NCBI GenBank assembly: GCA_021785175.1
Contig: JAJYGH010000009.1
Location: forward strand, 1-50,101
Direction: 5' to 3'
Length of the DNA: 50,101 bases
DNA from: Chloroflexota bacterium
Lineage (GTDB): Bacteria > Chloroflexota > Limnocylindria > Limnocylindrales > CSP1-4
Part shown: one piece after another, positions 24,472 to 35,983 of the stretch
Position numbering within the stretch: position 1 is the first letter of the stretch
Layout of the letters: the number at the start of each line of letters is the position of its first letter
Program-made: the position numbers and the translations under genes
Notes under the pieces: generated by a model
The model's input: only the letters and a program-made list of their open reading frames with translations
The model's database searches: none
What the model was told of the DNA's origin: nothing

Positions 24472-25263
24472 ATGATCGACTACCCCGTCACCCCGGGCCC
24501 CGGCGCGTCGCCCGATCCGACTGCGACGCCCGACCGCCCCCGCGGGGACTCCCCGGCGTCCGGCGCGTCGCCAGCGTCCGGCGCGTCGCCGGCGCCCGCT
24601 GCCCCGGCGGCGCCCGCGCCGTCCGCGAGCCCGTTCGAACCCGTGGCCCAGCCGTCCCCGCGACCCGCTGGTCCGGCTGCCGTGACCGGCGGTGGGCGCC
24701 GCGCCTCGTCACGCGCGACGAGCATCCTGTTCGGAGTCGCGGCCGTCGTCGCGATCGGCGGCATCGCGTTCGCAGTCGGACGCGTGACGGCGCCGACCGC
24801 GACCGCCGCCACGAGCCAGTTCGGCAACGGGGCCTTCGGCGCCGGAGGTTCGCGTGAGGCGGGCCCGAACGCGAGCTCCGTTCCGGGCCGCGTGCGCGCG
24901 GGGGCGTTCCGGGGCGCGCTGCCCGGCATCGGCGGCGCCGCAGGCCTCTCGATCGACGGCACGGTCCAGTCCATCAGCGGGAGCACGATGACGGTGAAGA
25001 CCGCGAACGGGGAGACCGTGACGGTCGACCTGGGCCCGGGCACGACCTACCACACCGCGACGACCGCCAGCGCGAACAGCGTGACGTCGGGAAGCCGGGT
25101 CCGGGTGCAGGTACAGTTGAACCGCGCGGGCTTCACGGCCGGCGGAGGGACGGCCGGTGGCGGCGGGACGACGGGCGGCACGGGGTCGACGCAGGGCCCG
25201 CTCGCGAGCGGCGCCACGCGGCGGACCCTGAGCGCCAGCGACGTGACCGTCGTGAACCCCTAG
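24472..25263 (+). CDS. Membrane-anchored DUF5666-like protein
   Basis: 263 residues. The N terminus (1-80) is Pro/Ser/Ala-rich and contains a GASPASGASPA repeat. One membrane helix follows (about 84-105, SILFGVAAVVAIGGIAFAVG). The C-terminal part includes LSIDGTVQSISGSTMTVKTANGETVTVDLGPGTTYHT, a small beta-barrel-like segment of the DUF5666 type. A Gly/Thr-rich loop and SASDVTVVNP close the protein. It is probably extracytosolic. It sits between the permease and the response regulator with 13 and 9 bp gaps, so it belongs to the same operon. It might be a ligand sensor or accessory factor for the exporter; this is not shown. Confidence 0.75.
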   Translation: MIDYPVTPGPGASPDPTATPDRPRGDSPASGASPASGASPAPAAPAAPAPSASPFEPVAQPSPRPAGPAAVTGGGRRASSRATSILFGVAAVVAIGGIAFAVGRVTAPTATAATSQFGNGAFGAGGSREAGPNASSVPGRVRAGAFRGALPGIGGAAGLSIDGTVQSISGSTMTVKTANGETVTVDLGPGTTYHTATTASANSVTSGSRVRVQVQLNRAGFTAGGGTAGGGGTTGGTGSTQGPLASGATRRTLSASDVTVVNP

Positions 25264-25272
25264 GAGCGATCG

Positions 25273-25941
25273 GTGCACCTGCTCATCGTCGAGGATGACG
25301 CCCGGCTGGTGCGGCTGCTGAAGCGGCTGCTCAGCCAGGATCGGCACGTGGTCGAGACCGCGTCGACCGCCGCCGACGCGCTCGAGATCGCCGGCTCCAC
25401 CGTGGAGCTCGACGCGATCATCCTCGACATCGGGCTTCCGGATCGCTCGGGCTTCGAGGTCGCGCGCCGGCTGCGCCACGACGGCTGCCAGGTCCCGATC
25501 CTCATGCTGACCGCCCGCGACGCCGTGAGCGACCGCGTCGAGGGGCTCGATGCCGGGGCGGACGATTACCTCGTGAAGCCGTTCGCCTACGACGAGCTGC
25601 TCGCCCGGCTCCGGGCACTGGCGCGCCGGCCGCCCACGAGGCGCGCGGCGCGCCTGGCGGCCGGGCCGATCGCCCTCGACGAGGCGAAGCGGCGCGTGAC
25701 CGTCGACGGCACGTCCGTGGACCTGAGCCAGCGGGAGTTCTCGATCCTCGAGTGCCTGCTCCGCCGTCCCGGGCAGGTCCTGACCCGCGACCAGCTCCTC
25801 GACTATGCCTGGCCGTACGGCGTGGCGCTCACGCCGAACACGGTCGAGGCCTACATCCACCTGTTGCGCGACAAGCTCGGCGCCGCAGCCGACCGGGTCG
25901 AGACCGTCCGCGGCGTGGGGTACCGGCTCCGTGACGACTGA
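25273..25941 (+). CDS. OmpR/PhoB-family response regulator
   Basis: 222 residues. The receiver domain has the acidic pair at D8-D9, phosphoacceptor D52 (IILDIGLPD), a conserved Thr in LMLTARD and Lys in LVKPF. The C-terminal winged helix includes LDEAKRRVTVDGTSVDLSQREFSILECLLRRPGQVLTRDQLL and ends with VETVRGVGYRLR. It starts at GTG 25273 with AGGAG 6-7 bases upstream. Its own kinase overlaps its 3' end. The direct repeat TTTCAG-N5-CTTCAG before the protease gene is a candidate binding site, which would make the operon autoregulated. Confidence 0.95.
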   Translation: MHLLIVEDDARLVRLLKRLLSQDRHVVETASTAADALEIAGSTVELDAIILDIGLPDRSGFEVARRLRHDGCQVPILMLTARDAVSDRVEGLDAGADDYLVKPFAYDELLARLRALARRPPTRRAARLAAGPIALDEAKRRVTVDGTSVDLSQREFSILECLLRRPGQVLTRDQLLDYAWPYGVALTPNTVEAYIHLLRDKLGAAADRVETVRGVGYRLRDD

Positions 25942-27397
25942 GCCCGACGGCCACCCGGCCATCCTCGGGAGTGACGGCGGATCGCCCTCCCTCGGGCCGG
26001 GGTCGAGTGCCGGGGTCGGTGGCGCCGGCACCGGCGGAGGCGGATCCGACGGGACCGCCGAGGAAGCCCCGCTCCTGCGGCGGACCCGCCTGCGCCTCCT
26101 CGCGTGGAGCGGCGGGATCACGCTCGTCATCCTCATCGCGCTCGGCGTCGCCGTCTACGCGGCCGTCGCGAACATGCTCGACGCAAACCTGACCACCCCG
26201 CTCGAGCACCGAGCGCAGGACATCGCCGCGCTCGTCCAGCGGAGCGGGTTCCCGGGGCGGCCGCAGGTCGGGATCGCGTTCGGCGGCGCCGCCGGAGGGA
26301 CGATCGCGTTCGTCGTCGGGCCCGGCGGCTCGGTGCAGGGCGCCACCGGGCTCGAGCTGCCGCAGGGGCTGCCCGACTCGGGCGGCGTGGCGGCGGCACT
26401 GCGGTCCGGGTCGGACGTCCGCGACGCGACCGTGTCCGGCATTCCGGTCCGCATCTACTCGCTCGCCGTCCCCGGGCCCGATGGCACGTACGTCGTGCAG
26501 GTCATCGGCGACCGGACGGCCGAGGAACGGCTGCTCGGCACGCTCGCGGAGGTGCTCGGGTTCGGCGGCCTGGCTGCCCTCCTGCTCGCGCTCGCGGCCG
26601 GGTACATCTACGCCGGGTATGCGCTGGTACCGATCCGGCTCTCGATCCGCCGTCGGCAGGAGGCGCTCCGCCGCCAGCGCGAGTTCACGGCGAACGCAAG
26701 CCACGAGCTGAGGACGCCGCTCACCGTGATCCGAGCGAGTGTCGCGGATCTGCGCCGGAACCGGACCCGCCCGGTGCAGGACGTCGGCGAGGCGCTCGAC
26801 GACATCGACAGCGAGGTCTCGCACCTGACGGCGCTCGTCGACGACCTGCTGCTGCTCGCCCGCGCCGACAGCGGCGCGGTCGAGATCGCGCGGGTGCCGG
26901 TCGACCTGGCCGACGTCGCCGCGGAGGCGGCCGGGCTCCTGGCGCCGGTGGGCGCCGAGCGCGGGGTCTCCGTGCTCGTCGACCCGCGGCCGGCCGAGCT
27001 GATCGGCGACCCGCTCCGGCTCCGGCAGCTCGTGACGATCCTCGTCGACAACGCGATCGCCCACTCTCCGGCGGGCGGGACGGTCCTGGTTCGCGTCCGA
27101 CGCGAGGCCGAGGCCGCCACGCTCGACGTTGCCGACGAGGGGCCCGGGATCCGGGAGGAGGACCTCGGCCGGGTGTTCGAGCGGTTCTGGCGAGCCGACG
27201 ACGCCCCCGCCGGCGGCACCGGCCTGGGACTGTCGATCGCCCGCTGGATCGTCGAGCGCCACGGGGGGACGATCTCGGCCTCGAACCGGCCCGAAGGGGG
27301 CGCGCTGTTCGAGGCGCGGCTGGCCGCGCCGCCGACGAAGGACACGACGAGGGACTGGGACGAGGAGCATCCGGCGGCGTCCGATTTCGCTGCCTGA
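25931..27397 (+). CDS. Sensor histidine kinase
   Basis: 488 residues beginning at GTG 25931, 11 bases inside the response regulator gene. A Gly-rich N terminus precedes membrane helix 1 (about 57-80). An extracytosolic domain of ~125 residues and helix 2 (about 205-228) follow. There is no clear HAMP domain; the dimerisation helix comes directly, with H258 in EFTANASHELRTPLTVIR. The ATPase domain has the N box DNAIAHSP, G1 VADEGPGI, F box FERFWRADD and G2 GGTGLGLSIARWIVERHGG. It is the cognate kinase of the overlapping regulator. Its location after an envelope protease and a MacAB-like exporter suggests that it senses envelope damage or an exported peptide. Confidence 0.94.
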   Translation: MTTEPDGHPAILGSDGGSPSLGPGSSAGVGGAGTGGGGSDGTAEEAPLLRRTRLRLLAWSGGITLVILIALGVAVYAAVANMLDANLTTPLEHRAQDIAALVQRSGFPGRPQVGIAFGGAAGGTIAFVVGPGGSVQGATGLELPQGLPDSGGVAAALRSGSDVRDATVSGIPVRIYSLAVPGPDGTYVVQVIGDRTAEERLLGTLAEVLGFGGLAALLLALAAGYIYAGYALVPIRLSIRRRQEALRRQREFTANASHELRTPLTVIRASVADLRRNRTRPVQDVGEALDDIDSEVSHLTALVDDLLLLARADSGAVEIARVPVDLADVAAEAAGLLAPVGAERGVSVLVDPRPAELIGDPLRLRQLVTILVDNAIAHSPAGGTVLVRVRREAEAATLDVADEGPGIREEDLGRVFERFWRADDAPAGGTGLGLSIARWIVERHGGTISASNRPEGGALFEARLAAPPTKDTTRDWDEEHPAASDFAA

Positions 27398-27681
27398 CCG
27401 TCGCTCGCGGTGCGCACGGCGTGCGTCGCCCGCTCGCCGGGACGCGTGCCGGCCACGTCCCGCACGCCGGCGCACCTGCCTTTCGCGCCGCTTGCCCGCC
27501 CCGACGCGACCGCGTCCGCCGATGCAACGCGGGCGCGATGCAGACGGAACATTCGGCGCGCCCGCTGCGGCCGCCCGGCGAGGCCGTCGCGCCTACACCA
27601 GTCGATCCGCGCATCTCTCGGGCCGCGCCGTCCGTGTCGCGACGGCCCGCACCCACTCGATCGTGTATCCGGAGGACGCCG

Positions 27682-30306
27682 ATGCCTGAGCCGATCCGCC
27701 TGTCCGTCAACGGCGACGAGCACCTCCTGCCGGTTGACCCGTCGCGAAGCCTCCTCTCCGTGGTGCGCGACGACCTCGGGCTCGTCGGGTCGAAGCTCGG
27801 CTGCGGCGAGGGGGAGTGCGGCGCCTGCACCATGCTCGTCGACGGCCGGCCGGTCCGGTCCTGCGTGACCGCGACCGGGGAGGTGGCCGGGCGCCGGATC
27901 GAGACGATCGAGGGCCTCTCGACAGGCGGGCTGCACCCTGTCGCCCGCGCGTTCGCCGAGGAGGAGGCGTTCCAGTGCGGCTTCTGCACGGCCGGCATGA
28001 TCATGAGCGCCGAGGGCCTCCTCCGCGCGCACCCCACCCCGACCGACGCGGAGATCGTAGAGGGCATGCAGGGGAACGTGTGCCGGTGCGGGACGTACCC
28101 CCGCATCACGCGGGCGATCCGGCGGGCCGCTGAGACGGGCCGGGATGCCGCCGGGGCGGGGGGCGCGGAACCCCCGATGCCCGTTCCGCTCGAGGCCGGC
28201 TGGATGCCGCGTCCGCCGGCCCCGTGGGACCTGACACCCCCGGATCGGCGCGCGTACTTCGACGTGCTCGGCGACGGGCTCGTGGTCGTGCTGCCGCCGG
28301 CCCAGGCGACGGCGAACCACCCGGACCAACCCGGACCGTGGCATCGCAACGGCGGTGCCTGGATCCACGTCGGCGCGGACGAGATCGTGACGGCGTTCAC
28401 CGGCAAGGTGGACGTGGGGCAGGACAACCGCACCGGCCTCGCACGCCTCGTGGCCGGGGAGCTGCGGATGCCGCTCCGGTCGATCCGTGTCGTGATGGGC
28501 GACACCGACGTCTGCCCGTACGACGTCGGGACGTTCGGGAGCCGGTCGATGCCCGACGCAGGCGAGTACCTGCGCGCCGCCGCAGCGACGGCCCGCGACG
28601 TGATCCTCGACGCGGCGGCCTCGCGGCTGGGAGCGCGCTCGGCCGGGGAGGTGGTGCTGTCGGAGTGCGTCGTGGCGCGAGCAGACGGGGCGGGCTCGGT
28701 CCGCGTGGGGACGCTGCTGCAGGGCGAGCGCCGGATCGAGGAGGCGGTGATCGCGGCCGCAGGCGGGGCCCAGCCGGGGACGGGACGGCCCGAGCGCGGC
28801 GAATCGAAGCTCACGGCCGGTGAGGTCGTGCGCGGGTCGCTGCGCTACGTGTCGGACGTCGAGCGGCCCAACATGCTTCACGGGAAGGTGCTGCGGCCGC
28901 CGGCGTTCGGGTCGCGGCTGGTGTCGCTCGACGCGTCGGCGGTGCAGGCGGTGCCCGGTGTGCACGTCGTGCGCGAGGGCGACTTCGTGGGCGTCGTCGC
29001 CCCCACGCTCGGTCGCGCGCTCGGCGGGTTGCGCGGGCTCCGCGCGGAGTGGACGCACGAGGCGCAGCCGTCCGAGGGGAACATCGTCGAGTACCTGCGG
29101 TCGCACCCGGCCGAGGGCCAGGGCTGGGAGAGCGAGTTCTCCGACGACGCCGGCGATGTGGACGCCGCGCTGGCCTCGGCCCCGATTCGGCTCGACGCCA
29201 CGTACACCGCCGCGTACATCGCGCACGTGCCGCTCGAGACGCGCACCGCGGTCGCCGAGTGGGACCACGACCGCCTGACGGTGTGGACGGGGACGCAGCG
29301 GCCCTTCGGGGTCCGCGAACAGCTCGCGGCCGCGCTGGGGATGCCGCAAGAGCGAGTCCGTGTGATCGTGCCGGACACCGGCGGCGCGTACGGCGGCAAG
29401 CACACGGGCGACGCCGCGGTCGACGCCGCGCGCCTCGCCCGCGCAGTCGGGCGACCAGTCAAGGTTCGCTGGAGCCGCGAGGAGGAGACGACCTGGGCCT
29501 ACTTCCGGCCGTTCGCCGTCATCGACGTGCGGAGCGGAGCCGCCGAGGATGGGACGCTGCAGGCGTGGGAGTTCACGAACGTGAACTCCGGCCCGAACGC
29601 GATCGGGACGCCGTACGAGGCGCCGAACCGGCACATCCGGTTCCAGCCCGCGGTCTCGCCGCTCCGGGTGGGCTCCTACCGGGCCCTCGCGGCGACCGCC
29701 AACACCTTCGCGCGCGAGTCGCACATGGACGAGCTCGCGGCGCGCGCGCGGACGGATCCGCTCGAGTACCGGCTGCGCCACCTGCGCGACGAGCGGCTGA
29801 CCGCTGTCCTGGTCGCGGCGGCGGAACGGGCGGGGTGGGGCCGCGATCCGGAGCCCGGGCGCGGGCTCGGCATCGCGTGCTGCCGCGAGAAATGGGGCCG
29901 GATCGCCACCGTCGCCGATGTCCGCGTGGGCCCGGACGGGCGGTTCGAGCTGCTGCATCTCGTGAGTGCGTACGAGGCGGGCCGGATCGTCGACCCGAAA
30001 GGACTCGCGAATCAGGTCGAGGGAGCGGCGGTCATGGCGCTCGGCGGCGCGCTGTTCGAGGCGGTCCACTTCGACGACGGACGGATCCTCGACGCGAAGC
30101 TCTCGGAGTATCGCGTGCCTCGGTTCCGCGACGTGCCGCCCATCGAGGTCGTGCTCGTCGACCGGCCCGACGTGCCCTCGGCGGGCGGAGGCGAGGTGCC
30201 GCTGGTCGCGGTCGCGCCGGCCATCGCGAACGCGGTCTTCGCGGCGAGCGGCGTCCGCCTGCGCAGCATGCCGCTCGTACCCGACGGCTTCGTGCGCGGA
30301 AGTTGA
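27682..30306 (+). CDS. Fused [2Fe-2S]/molybdopterin hydroxylase (xanthine dehydrogenase family)
   Basis: 874 residues combining two subunits that are usually separate. Residues 1-150 form the CoxS/IorA-type iron-sulfur part. C41, C46, C49 and C61 bind the plant-type cluster; C99, C102, C134 and C136 (CGFCTAGM, CRCGTYP) bind the second. Residues about 185-874 form an IorB-type molybdenum part, with VTAFTGKVDVGQ, VPDTGGAYGGKHTGDAAVDAARLAR and NVNSGPN. The active-site glutamate is retained in GGGEVPLVAVAPAIANAVFAASG. There is no FAD subunit gene nearby, so electrons probably go to a cytochrome or quinone as in isoquinoline 1-oxidoreductase-like enzymes. GGAGG lies 7 bases before the ATG. The substrate (N-heterocycle or aldehyde) is unknown. 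Confidence 0.88.
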   Translation: MPEPIRLSVNGDEHLLPVDPSRSLLSVVRDDLGLVGSKLGCGEGECGACTMLVDGRPVRSCVTATGEVAGRRIETIEGLSTGGLHPVARAFAEEEAFQCGFCTAGMIMSAEGLLRAHPTPTDAEIVEGMQGNVCRCGTYPRITRAIRRAAETGRDAAGAGGAEPPMPVPLEAGWMPRPPAPWDLTPPDRRAYFDVLGDGLVVVLPPAQATANHPDQPGPWHRNGGAWIHVGADEIVTAFTGKVDVGQDNRTGLARLVAGELRMPLRSIRVVMGDTDVCPYDVGTFGSRSMPDAGEYLRAAAATARDVILDAAASRLGARSAGEVVLSECVVARADGAGSVRVGTLLQGERRIEEAVIAAAGGAQPGTGRPERGESKLTAGEVVRGSLRYVSDVERPNMLHGKVLRPPAFGSRLVSLDASAVQAVPGVHVVREGDFVGVVAPTLGRALGGLRGLRAEWTHEAQPSEGNIVEYLRSHPAEGQGWESEFSDDAGDVDAALASAPIRLDATYTAAYIAHVPLETRTAVAEWDHDRLTVWTGTQRPFGVREQLAAALGMPQERVRVIVPDTGGAYGGKHTGDAAVDAARLARAVGRPVKVRWSREEETTWAYFRPFAVIDVRSGAAEDGTLQAWEFTNVNSGPNAIGTPYEAPNRHIRFQPAVSPLRVGSYRALAATANTFARESHMDELAARARTDPLEYRLRHLRDERLTAVLVAAAERAGWGRDPEPGRGLGIACCREKWGRIATVADVRVGPDGRFELLHLVSAYEAGRIVDPKGLANQVEGAAVMALGGALFEAVHFDDGRILDAKLSEYRVPRFRDVPPIEVVLVDRPDVPSAGGGEVPLVAVAPAIANAVFAASGVRLRSMPLVPDGFVRGS

Positions 30307-30511
30307 GCCGGCGCGGACATCTCGCGGCGACATCTCGATCCACTCCGGCGGACCCGGGGTCTTCGTCCCGCTCGGGATCAGGGTGCCGCCGTCGATCGCG
30401 CTGAGCGTGCTGCTCTGGCTGCCCGGGCGGGGCTGATCCCCGCCGATCGCAGGGGGCGGCCCGGCCCACAGCGGCCTGCCGACGGTCCCTTCGCCGACTG
30501 GACCGTTGCCA

Positions 30512-30537
30512 TATACTTGGGGGGAGTATCAGAGCAT
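30512..30537 (+). promoter_or_regulatory. CsoR-like operator and -10 box of the copper ATPase gene
   Basis: ATACT (30513-30517), 7 bp of mostly G, AGTAT (30525-30529), then CAGAGCAT. The palindrome has the same arms and spacing as the one before the YHS gene, and 30524-30537 matches 311-324 at 13 of 14 positions. TATACT (30512-30517) overlaps as a -10 box. Its presence also argues that the TTG inside it (30517) is not the start codon. Confidence 0.65.
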
Positions 30538-30585
30538 GCGGAAACGGCCGGCGTCGCCGGCGCGCCCGCCGCGGGAGAAGCCTCC

Positions 30586-33339
<2,754 letters not shown>

Positions 33340-33443
33340 CCGGTCACGGCCCACGGCCTGCCATCCGACCGGCGGCCCGATTCCGCCGCCGCCCACGACT
33401 CCACCCGGTGGCCGTGCGGCGGCCCTGAAAACGCCGGATCGGG

Positions 33444-33449
33444 CACAAT
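33444..33449 (+). promoter_or_regulatory. -10 box CACAAT, leaderless promoter of the thioesterase gene
   Basis: CACAAT ends 6 nt before ATG 33456 (gap CCCCGC), with no ribosome binding site in between. Confidence 0.5.
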
Positions 33450-33455
33450 CCCCGC

Positions 33456-33977
33456 ATGAGCCTCCGCCGTGACGAGCCGTCGATCCGCCGCTCGCGTCCA
33501 CCGACGGGGACGTTCCGCTACCGCCGGCCCATCGACGTGCGCTTTGCCGACACCGACGCGATGGGGCACGTGAACAACGCCGTCTACCTGACCTACATGG
33601 AGCTGGCTCGCGCCGGCTACTACCGCGAGGTCACGGGCTCGACGTTCGGCATCGGCGCGCAGACCCACGACCGCAGCTTCATCCTGGCCGAGGCGCGCGT
33701 CACGTACGCGAGCCCGGTGCTCTTCGGCGAGCGCCTCGTCTGCGAGTGCCGCGTCGGCTGGGCGTCCCGCTCAGCTTTCTCGATGGAGTACCGCCTCTCG
33801 GTCGACGTGTCCCCGTCCGGCAGCCCGCGGCTCGTCGCGTACGGCGAGACGGTCCAGGTCATGTACGACTACGCCGCCGGCCGTGTGATGCCGCTCCCTG
33901 CCGACCTGCTGGCGATGCTCGAGGCGTACGAGGCGGGTGCCTCCGAGGCGGCCAGCCCGACCACCTCCGAACCCTGA
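33456..33977 (+). CDS. Acyl-CoA thioesterase, 4-hydroxybenzoyl-CoA thioesterase (YbgC/FadM) family
   Basis: A 173-residue hotdog-fold enzyme, length usual with a short basic N-terminal extension. The YbgC/FadM signature is clear: IDVRFADTDAMGHVNNAVYLTYMELARAGYY, where the Asp of DTDAMGHVNN is catalytic. Strand ARVTYASPVLFGERLVCECRVGW and AYGETVQVMYDY follow. It probably hydrolyses short- or medium-chain acyl-CoA in the cytosol; the substrate cannot be read. ATG 33456 follows a CACAAT box by 6 nt. It is the last plus-strand gene before the minus-strand cys/fab block. Confidence 0.9.
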   Translation: MSLRRDEPSIRRSRPPTGTFRYRRPIDVRFADTDAMGHVNNAVYLTYMELARAGYYREVTGSTFGIGAQTHDRSFILAEARVTYASPVLFGERLVCECRVGWASRSAFSMEYRLSVDVSPSGSPRLVAYGETVQVMYDYAAGRVMPLPADLLAMLEAYEAGASEAASPTTSEP

Positions 33978-34060
33978 GTTCCGCGCCATTTCACAGGGTT
34001 CCGGCGGCCGGACACGATCCGTGCACAGGCCGCCTGGCCGGGCCGCGGGCGTCCGCCGCC

Positions 34061-34108
34061 CTGCCCGCCGCCCTGCCCGCCGCCCTGCCCGCCGCCCTGC
34101 CCGCCGCT
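34061..34108. repeat. Four 12-bp tandem repeats at the cysK 3' end
   Basis: CTGCCCGCCGCC occurs at 34061, 34073 and 34085, and with a final T at 34097. The array ends in the cysK stop codon (complement of 34107-34109). It lies between the convergent thioesterase and cysK genes. Confidence 0.9.
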
Positions 34109-35021
34109 ACGCGAACAGCCCCTCGACCGACAGGTAGCGCTCGCCGGTGTCGTAGGCGAACGTCAGCACGCGTGCGTTGTCGGGCAGACTCTCGACCCGC
34201 TTCCCGACCGCGGCGAGAACCGCGCCCGTGCTGATCCCGCAGAGGATGCCCTCCTCGCGGGCGCAGCGGCGGGCGAACTCGAAGGCGTCGGCCGCACCGA
34301 CCGTGACGACCTCGTCGACCGCATCGCGGTGGAAGTTCTCCGGCACGAAGTTCGCGCCGAGGCCCTGGATCGGGTGCGGGCCCGCGCGCCCCTCGCTGAT
34401 GACCGGCGACGCCTCGGGCTCGACCGCCACCGTCCGGAGGTGCGGCCAGAGAGGCTTCAGCACCTCGCCGCACGCGCTCAGGTGGCCGCCTGTCCCGACC
34501 CCCGCCACGATCTCGTCGAGCCCGTCCGGGAAGTCGCGCAGGATCTCCTGCGCCGTCGTCCGGCGGTGGACCTCCACGTTGGCCGGGTTCGCGAACTGCA
34601 TCGGCATCCACGCGTTCTCGGTCTCGCGCACGAGCTCCTCGGCCCGCTCGACCGATCCGCGCATCCCGAGCTCCCGCGGCGTCAGCTCGAACGTCGCACC
34701 GTATGCCGCCATGAGCCGTCGCCGCTCGACCGACATCGATTCCGGCATCACGAGCACCAGCCGGTAGCCCTTGACCGCGCAGACGAGCGCGAGCCCGACG
34801 CCGGTGTTGCCGGAGGTCGGCTCGATGACGACGGACCCGGGGTGCAGTACGCCCCGCGCCTCCGCGTCCTCGATCATCGACACCGCGATGCGGTCCTTGA
34901 TCGAGCCGCCCGGGTTCTGCCGCTCGAGCTTCAGCCAGACCTGGACCCGCTCGCCGAACAGGCGGTGCAGCCGCACCTCCGGCGTGTTTCCGATGACCTC
35001 GAGGATGTTGTCGGCCTTCAT
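34107..35021 (-). CDS. cysK: Cysteine synthase (O-acetylserine sulfhydrylase)
   Basis: A 304-residue PLP enzyme that makes cysteine from O-acetylserine and sulfide. The PLP lysine is in [18 protein letters not shown]. The substrate-binding loop [20 protein letters not shown] and phosphate-binding [15 protein letters not shown] are intact, as is the C-terminal [15 protein letters not shown]. Length is normal, and the ending LSVEGLFA matches the family. The start [18 protein letters not shown] is canonical, with GGGAGGGAG upstream. It follows cysE by 66 bp on the minus strand, forming a cysE-cysK unit that completes cysteine synthesis from serine. A 12-bp tandem array abuts its stop. Confidence 0.95.
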   Translation of the reverse strand: MKADNILEVIGNTPEVRLHRLFGERVQVWLKLERQNPGGSIKDRIAVSMIEDAEARGVLHPGSVVIEPTSGNTGVGLALVCAVKGYRLVLVMPESMSVERRRLMAAYGATFELTPRELGMRGSVERAEELVRETENAWMPMQFANPANVEVHRRTTAQEILRDFPDGLDEIVAGVGTGGHLSACGEVLKPLWPHLRTVAVEPEASPVISEGRAGPHPIQGLGANFVPENFHRDAVDEVVTVGAADAFEFARRCAREEGILCGISTGAVLAAVGKRVESLPDNARVLTFAYDTGERYLSVEGLFA

Positions 35022-35087
35022 GTCTCCCTCCCGTGAGCGGAGTGCTGCGACTGACGCCGGCGGACGCGTGCCGCCGCGGTTCCGGGT

Positions 35088-35948
35088 TCAGATCGTGAAG
35101 TCGATGGGTTGCGGCTCGACCGGGCCGCTTCGGACGTGGACCTCGCTCCGGTGGTAGACGACGGAGTCGGGCGGGACGCTCTGGGTGAGCCATACGTTGC
35201 CGCCGATGACGCTGCCGCGTCCGACCACCGTCTGCCCGCCCAGGATCGTCGCGTTCGCATAGATCACGACATCGTCCTCGATCGTCGGGTGACGCTTCTG
35301 CGACGCGAGCGACTTGTCGACGCTCAGCGCGCCGAGTGTCACGCCCTGGTACAGCTTCACGTTGTCGCCGATCGTCGTCGTCTCGCCGATGACGATGCCG
35401 GTCCCGTGGTCGATGACGAGCGGGTTGCCGATCGTGGCCCCCGGGTGGATGTCGATCCCGGTCCGGTCGTGCGCGCATTCCGTGATGAGCCGGGGGAGCA
35501 GCGGGACACCGAGCGCCCTGAGCTCGTGCGCGAGCCGGTAGTGGAGGATGGCCAGGAAACCGGGGTACGCGAGGATGACCTCTTCGACGCTCTCCGCAGC
35601 CGGGTCGCCCTCGCAGATCGCGTCGGCATCGCGCTGGAGCGCGGCCTGGATGCGGGGCAGCGCGTCGAGGACACGCGACGCGGTCTCCTCCGGCGAGAGC
35701 GGCATCGGCGGCCGGAGCCCGCGCAGCGGCTCGAGCAGCTCCAGCAGGCCGCCGTGCAGCCGCTCGATCTCCGTAGCGGCGTCATCCGCCCGCGCGTCGT
35801 GGCCGGCAGCCTCGGGGAACAGGAGGCGCAGCGCGCAGTCGGCCAGGGCCGCGGCGGCCGGCTTGGCCGGGAGCCCGCCGAGCCCACGTCTGTGCCCCCG
35901 CAGCAGCCGCTCGGCGAGCCGTTCGCGTTCGACCGTGTCCATCGTCAC
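35088..35948 (-). CDS. cysE: Serine O-acetyltransferase
   Basis: 286 residues. It acetylates serine with acetyl-CoA, supplying O-acetylserine to CysK. The N-terminal helical domain (about 1-150) is followed by a left-handed beta helix with hexapeptide repeats: GIDIHPGATIGNPLVIDHGTGIVIGETTTIGDNVKLYQGVTLGA, then HPTIEDDVVIYANATILGG. The catalytic His/Asp region IDHGTG is present. The protein ends VEPQPIDFTI, close to the C-terminal Ile that SATs insert into CysK. GTG 35948 is preferred over ATG 35942, because a CACAAT box ends 6 nt upstream of the GTG. It has its own promoter behind the CapA-like gene and precedes cysK. Confidence 0.93.
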   Translation of the reverse strand: MTMDTVERERLAERLLRGHRRGLGGLPAKPAAAALADCALRLLFPEAAGHDARADDAATEIERLHGGLLELLEPLRGLRPPMPLSPEETASRVLDALPRIQAALQRDADAICEGDPAAESVEEVILAYPGFLAILHYRLAHELRALGVPLLPRLITECAHDRTGIDIHPGATIGNPLVIDHGTGIVIGETTTIGDNVKLYQGVTLGALSVDKSLASQKRHPTIEDDVVIYANATILGGQTVVGRGSVIGGNVWLTQSVPPDSVVYHRSEVHVRSGPVEPQPIDFTI

Positions 35949-35954
35949 GCCGCC

Positions 35955-35960
35955 ATTGTG
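35955..35960 (-). promoter_or_regulatory. -10 box CACAAT, leaderless promoter of cysE
   Basis: On the minus strand CACAAT is followed by GGCGGC and then GTG 35948. The box lies in the 35-bp gap after the CapA-like gene. Confidence 0.5.
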
Positions 35961-35983
35961 CCGCAAGTGCCCGCGAGGGCTCG

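Noticed and set aside
27398-27681. Gene or RNA in the 284-bp gap before the molybdenum hydroxylase
   Set aside because: No conserved frame, RNA structure or promoter beyond a possible TGTATC box near 27664.
26608-30333. Long minus-strand open frame opposite the kinase and hydroxylase
   Set aside because: It is antisense to two clear genes, lacks any domain, and reflects the high G+C content with few stop codons.
30307-30511. Short hydrophobic frame ending at 30436
   Set aside because: It ends in a hydrophobic run but has no start with a ribosome site and is continuous with a shadow frame of the upstream gene.
30517-30585. Upstream TTG start of the copper ATPase at 30517
   Set aside because: It lies inside the operator and overlaps the -10 box; TTG 30586 has a good ribosome site and the conserved domain begins after it.
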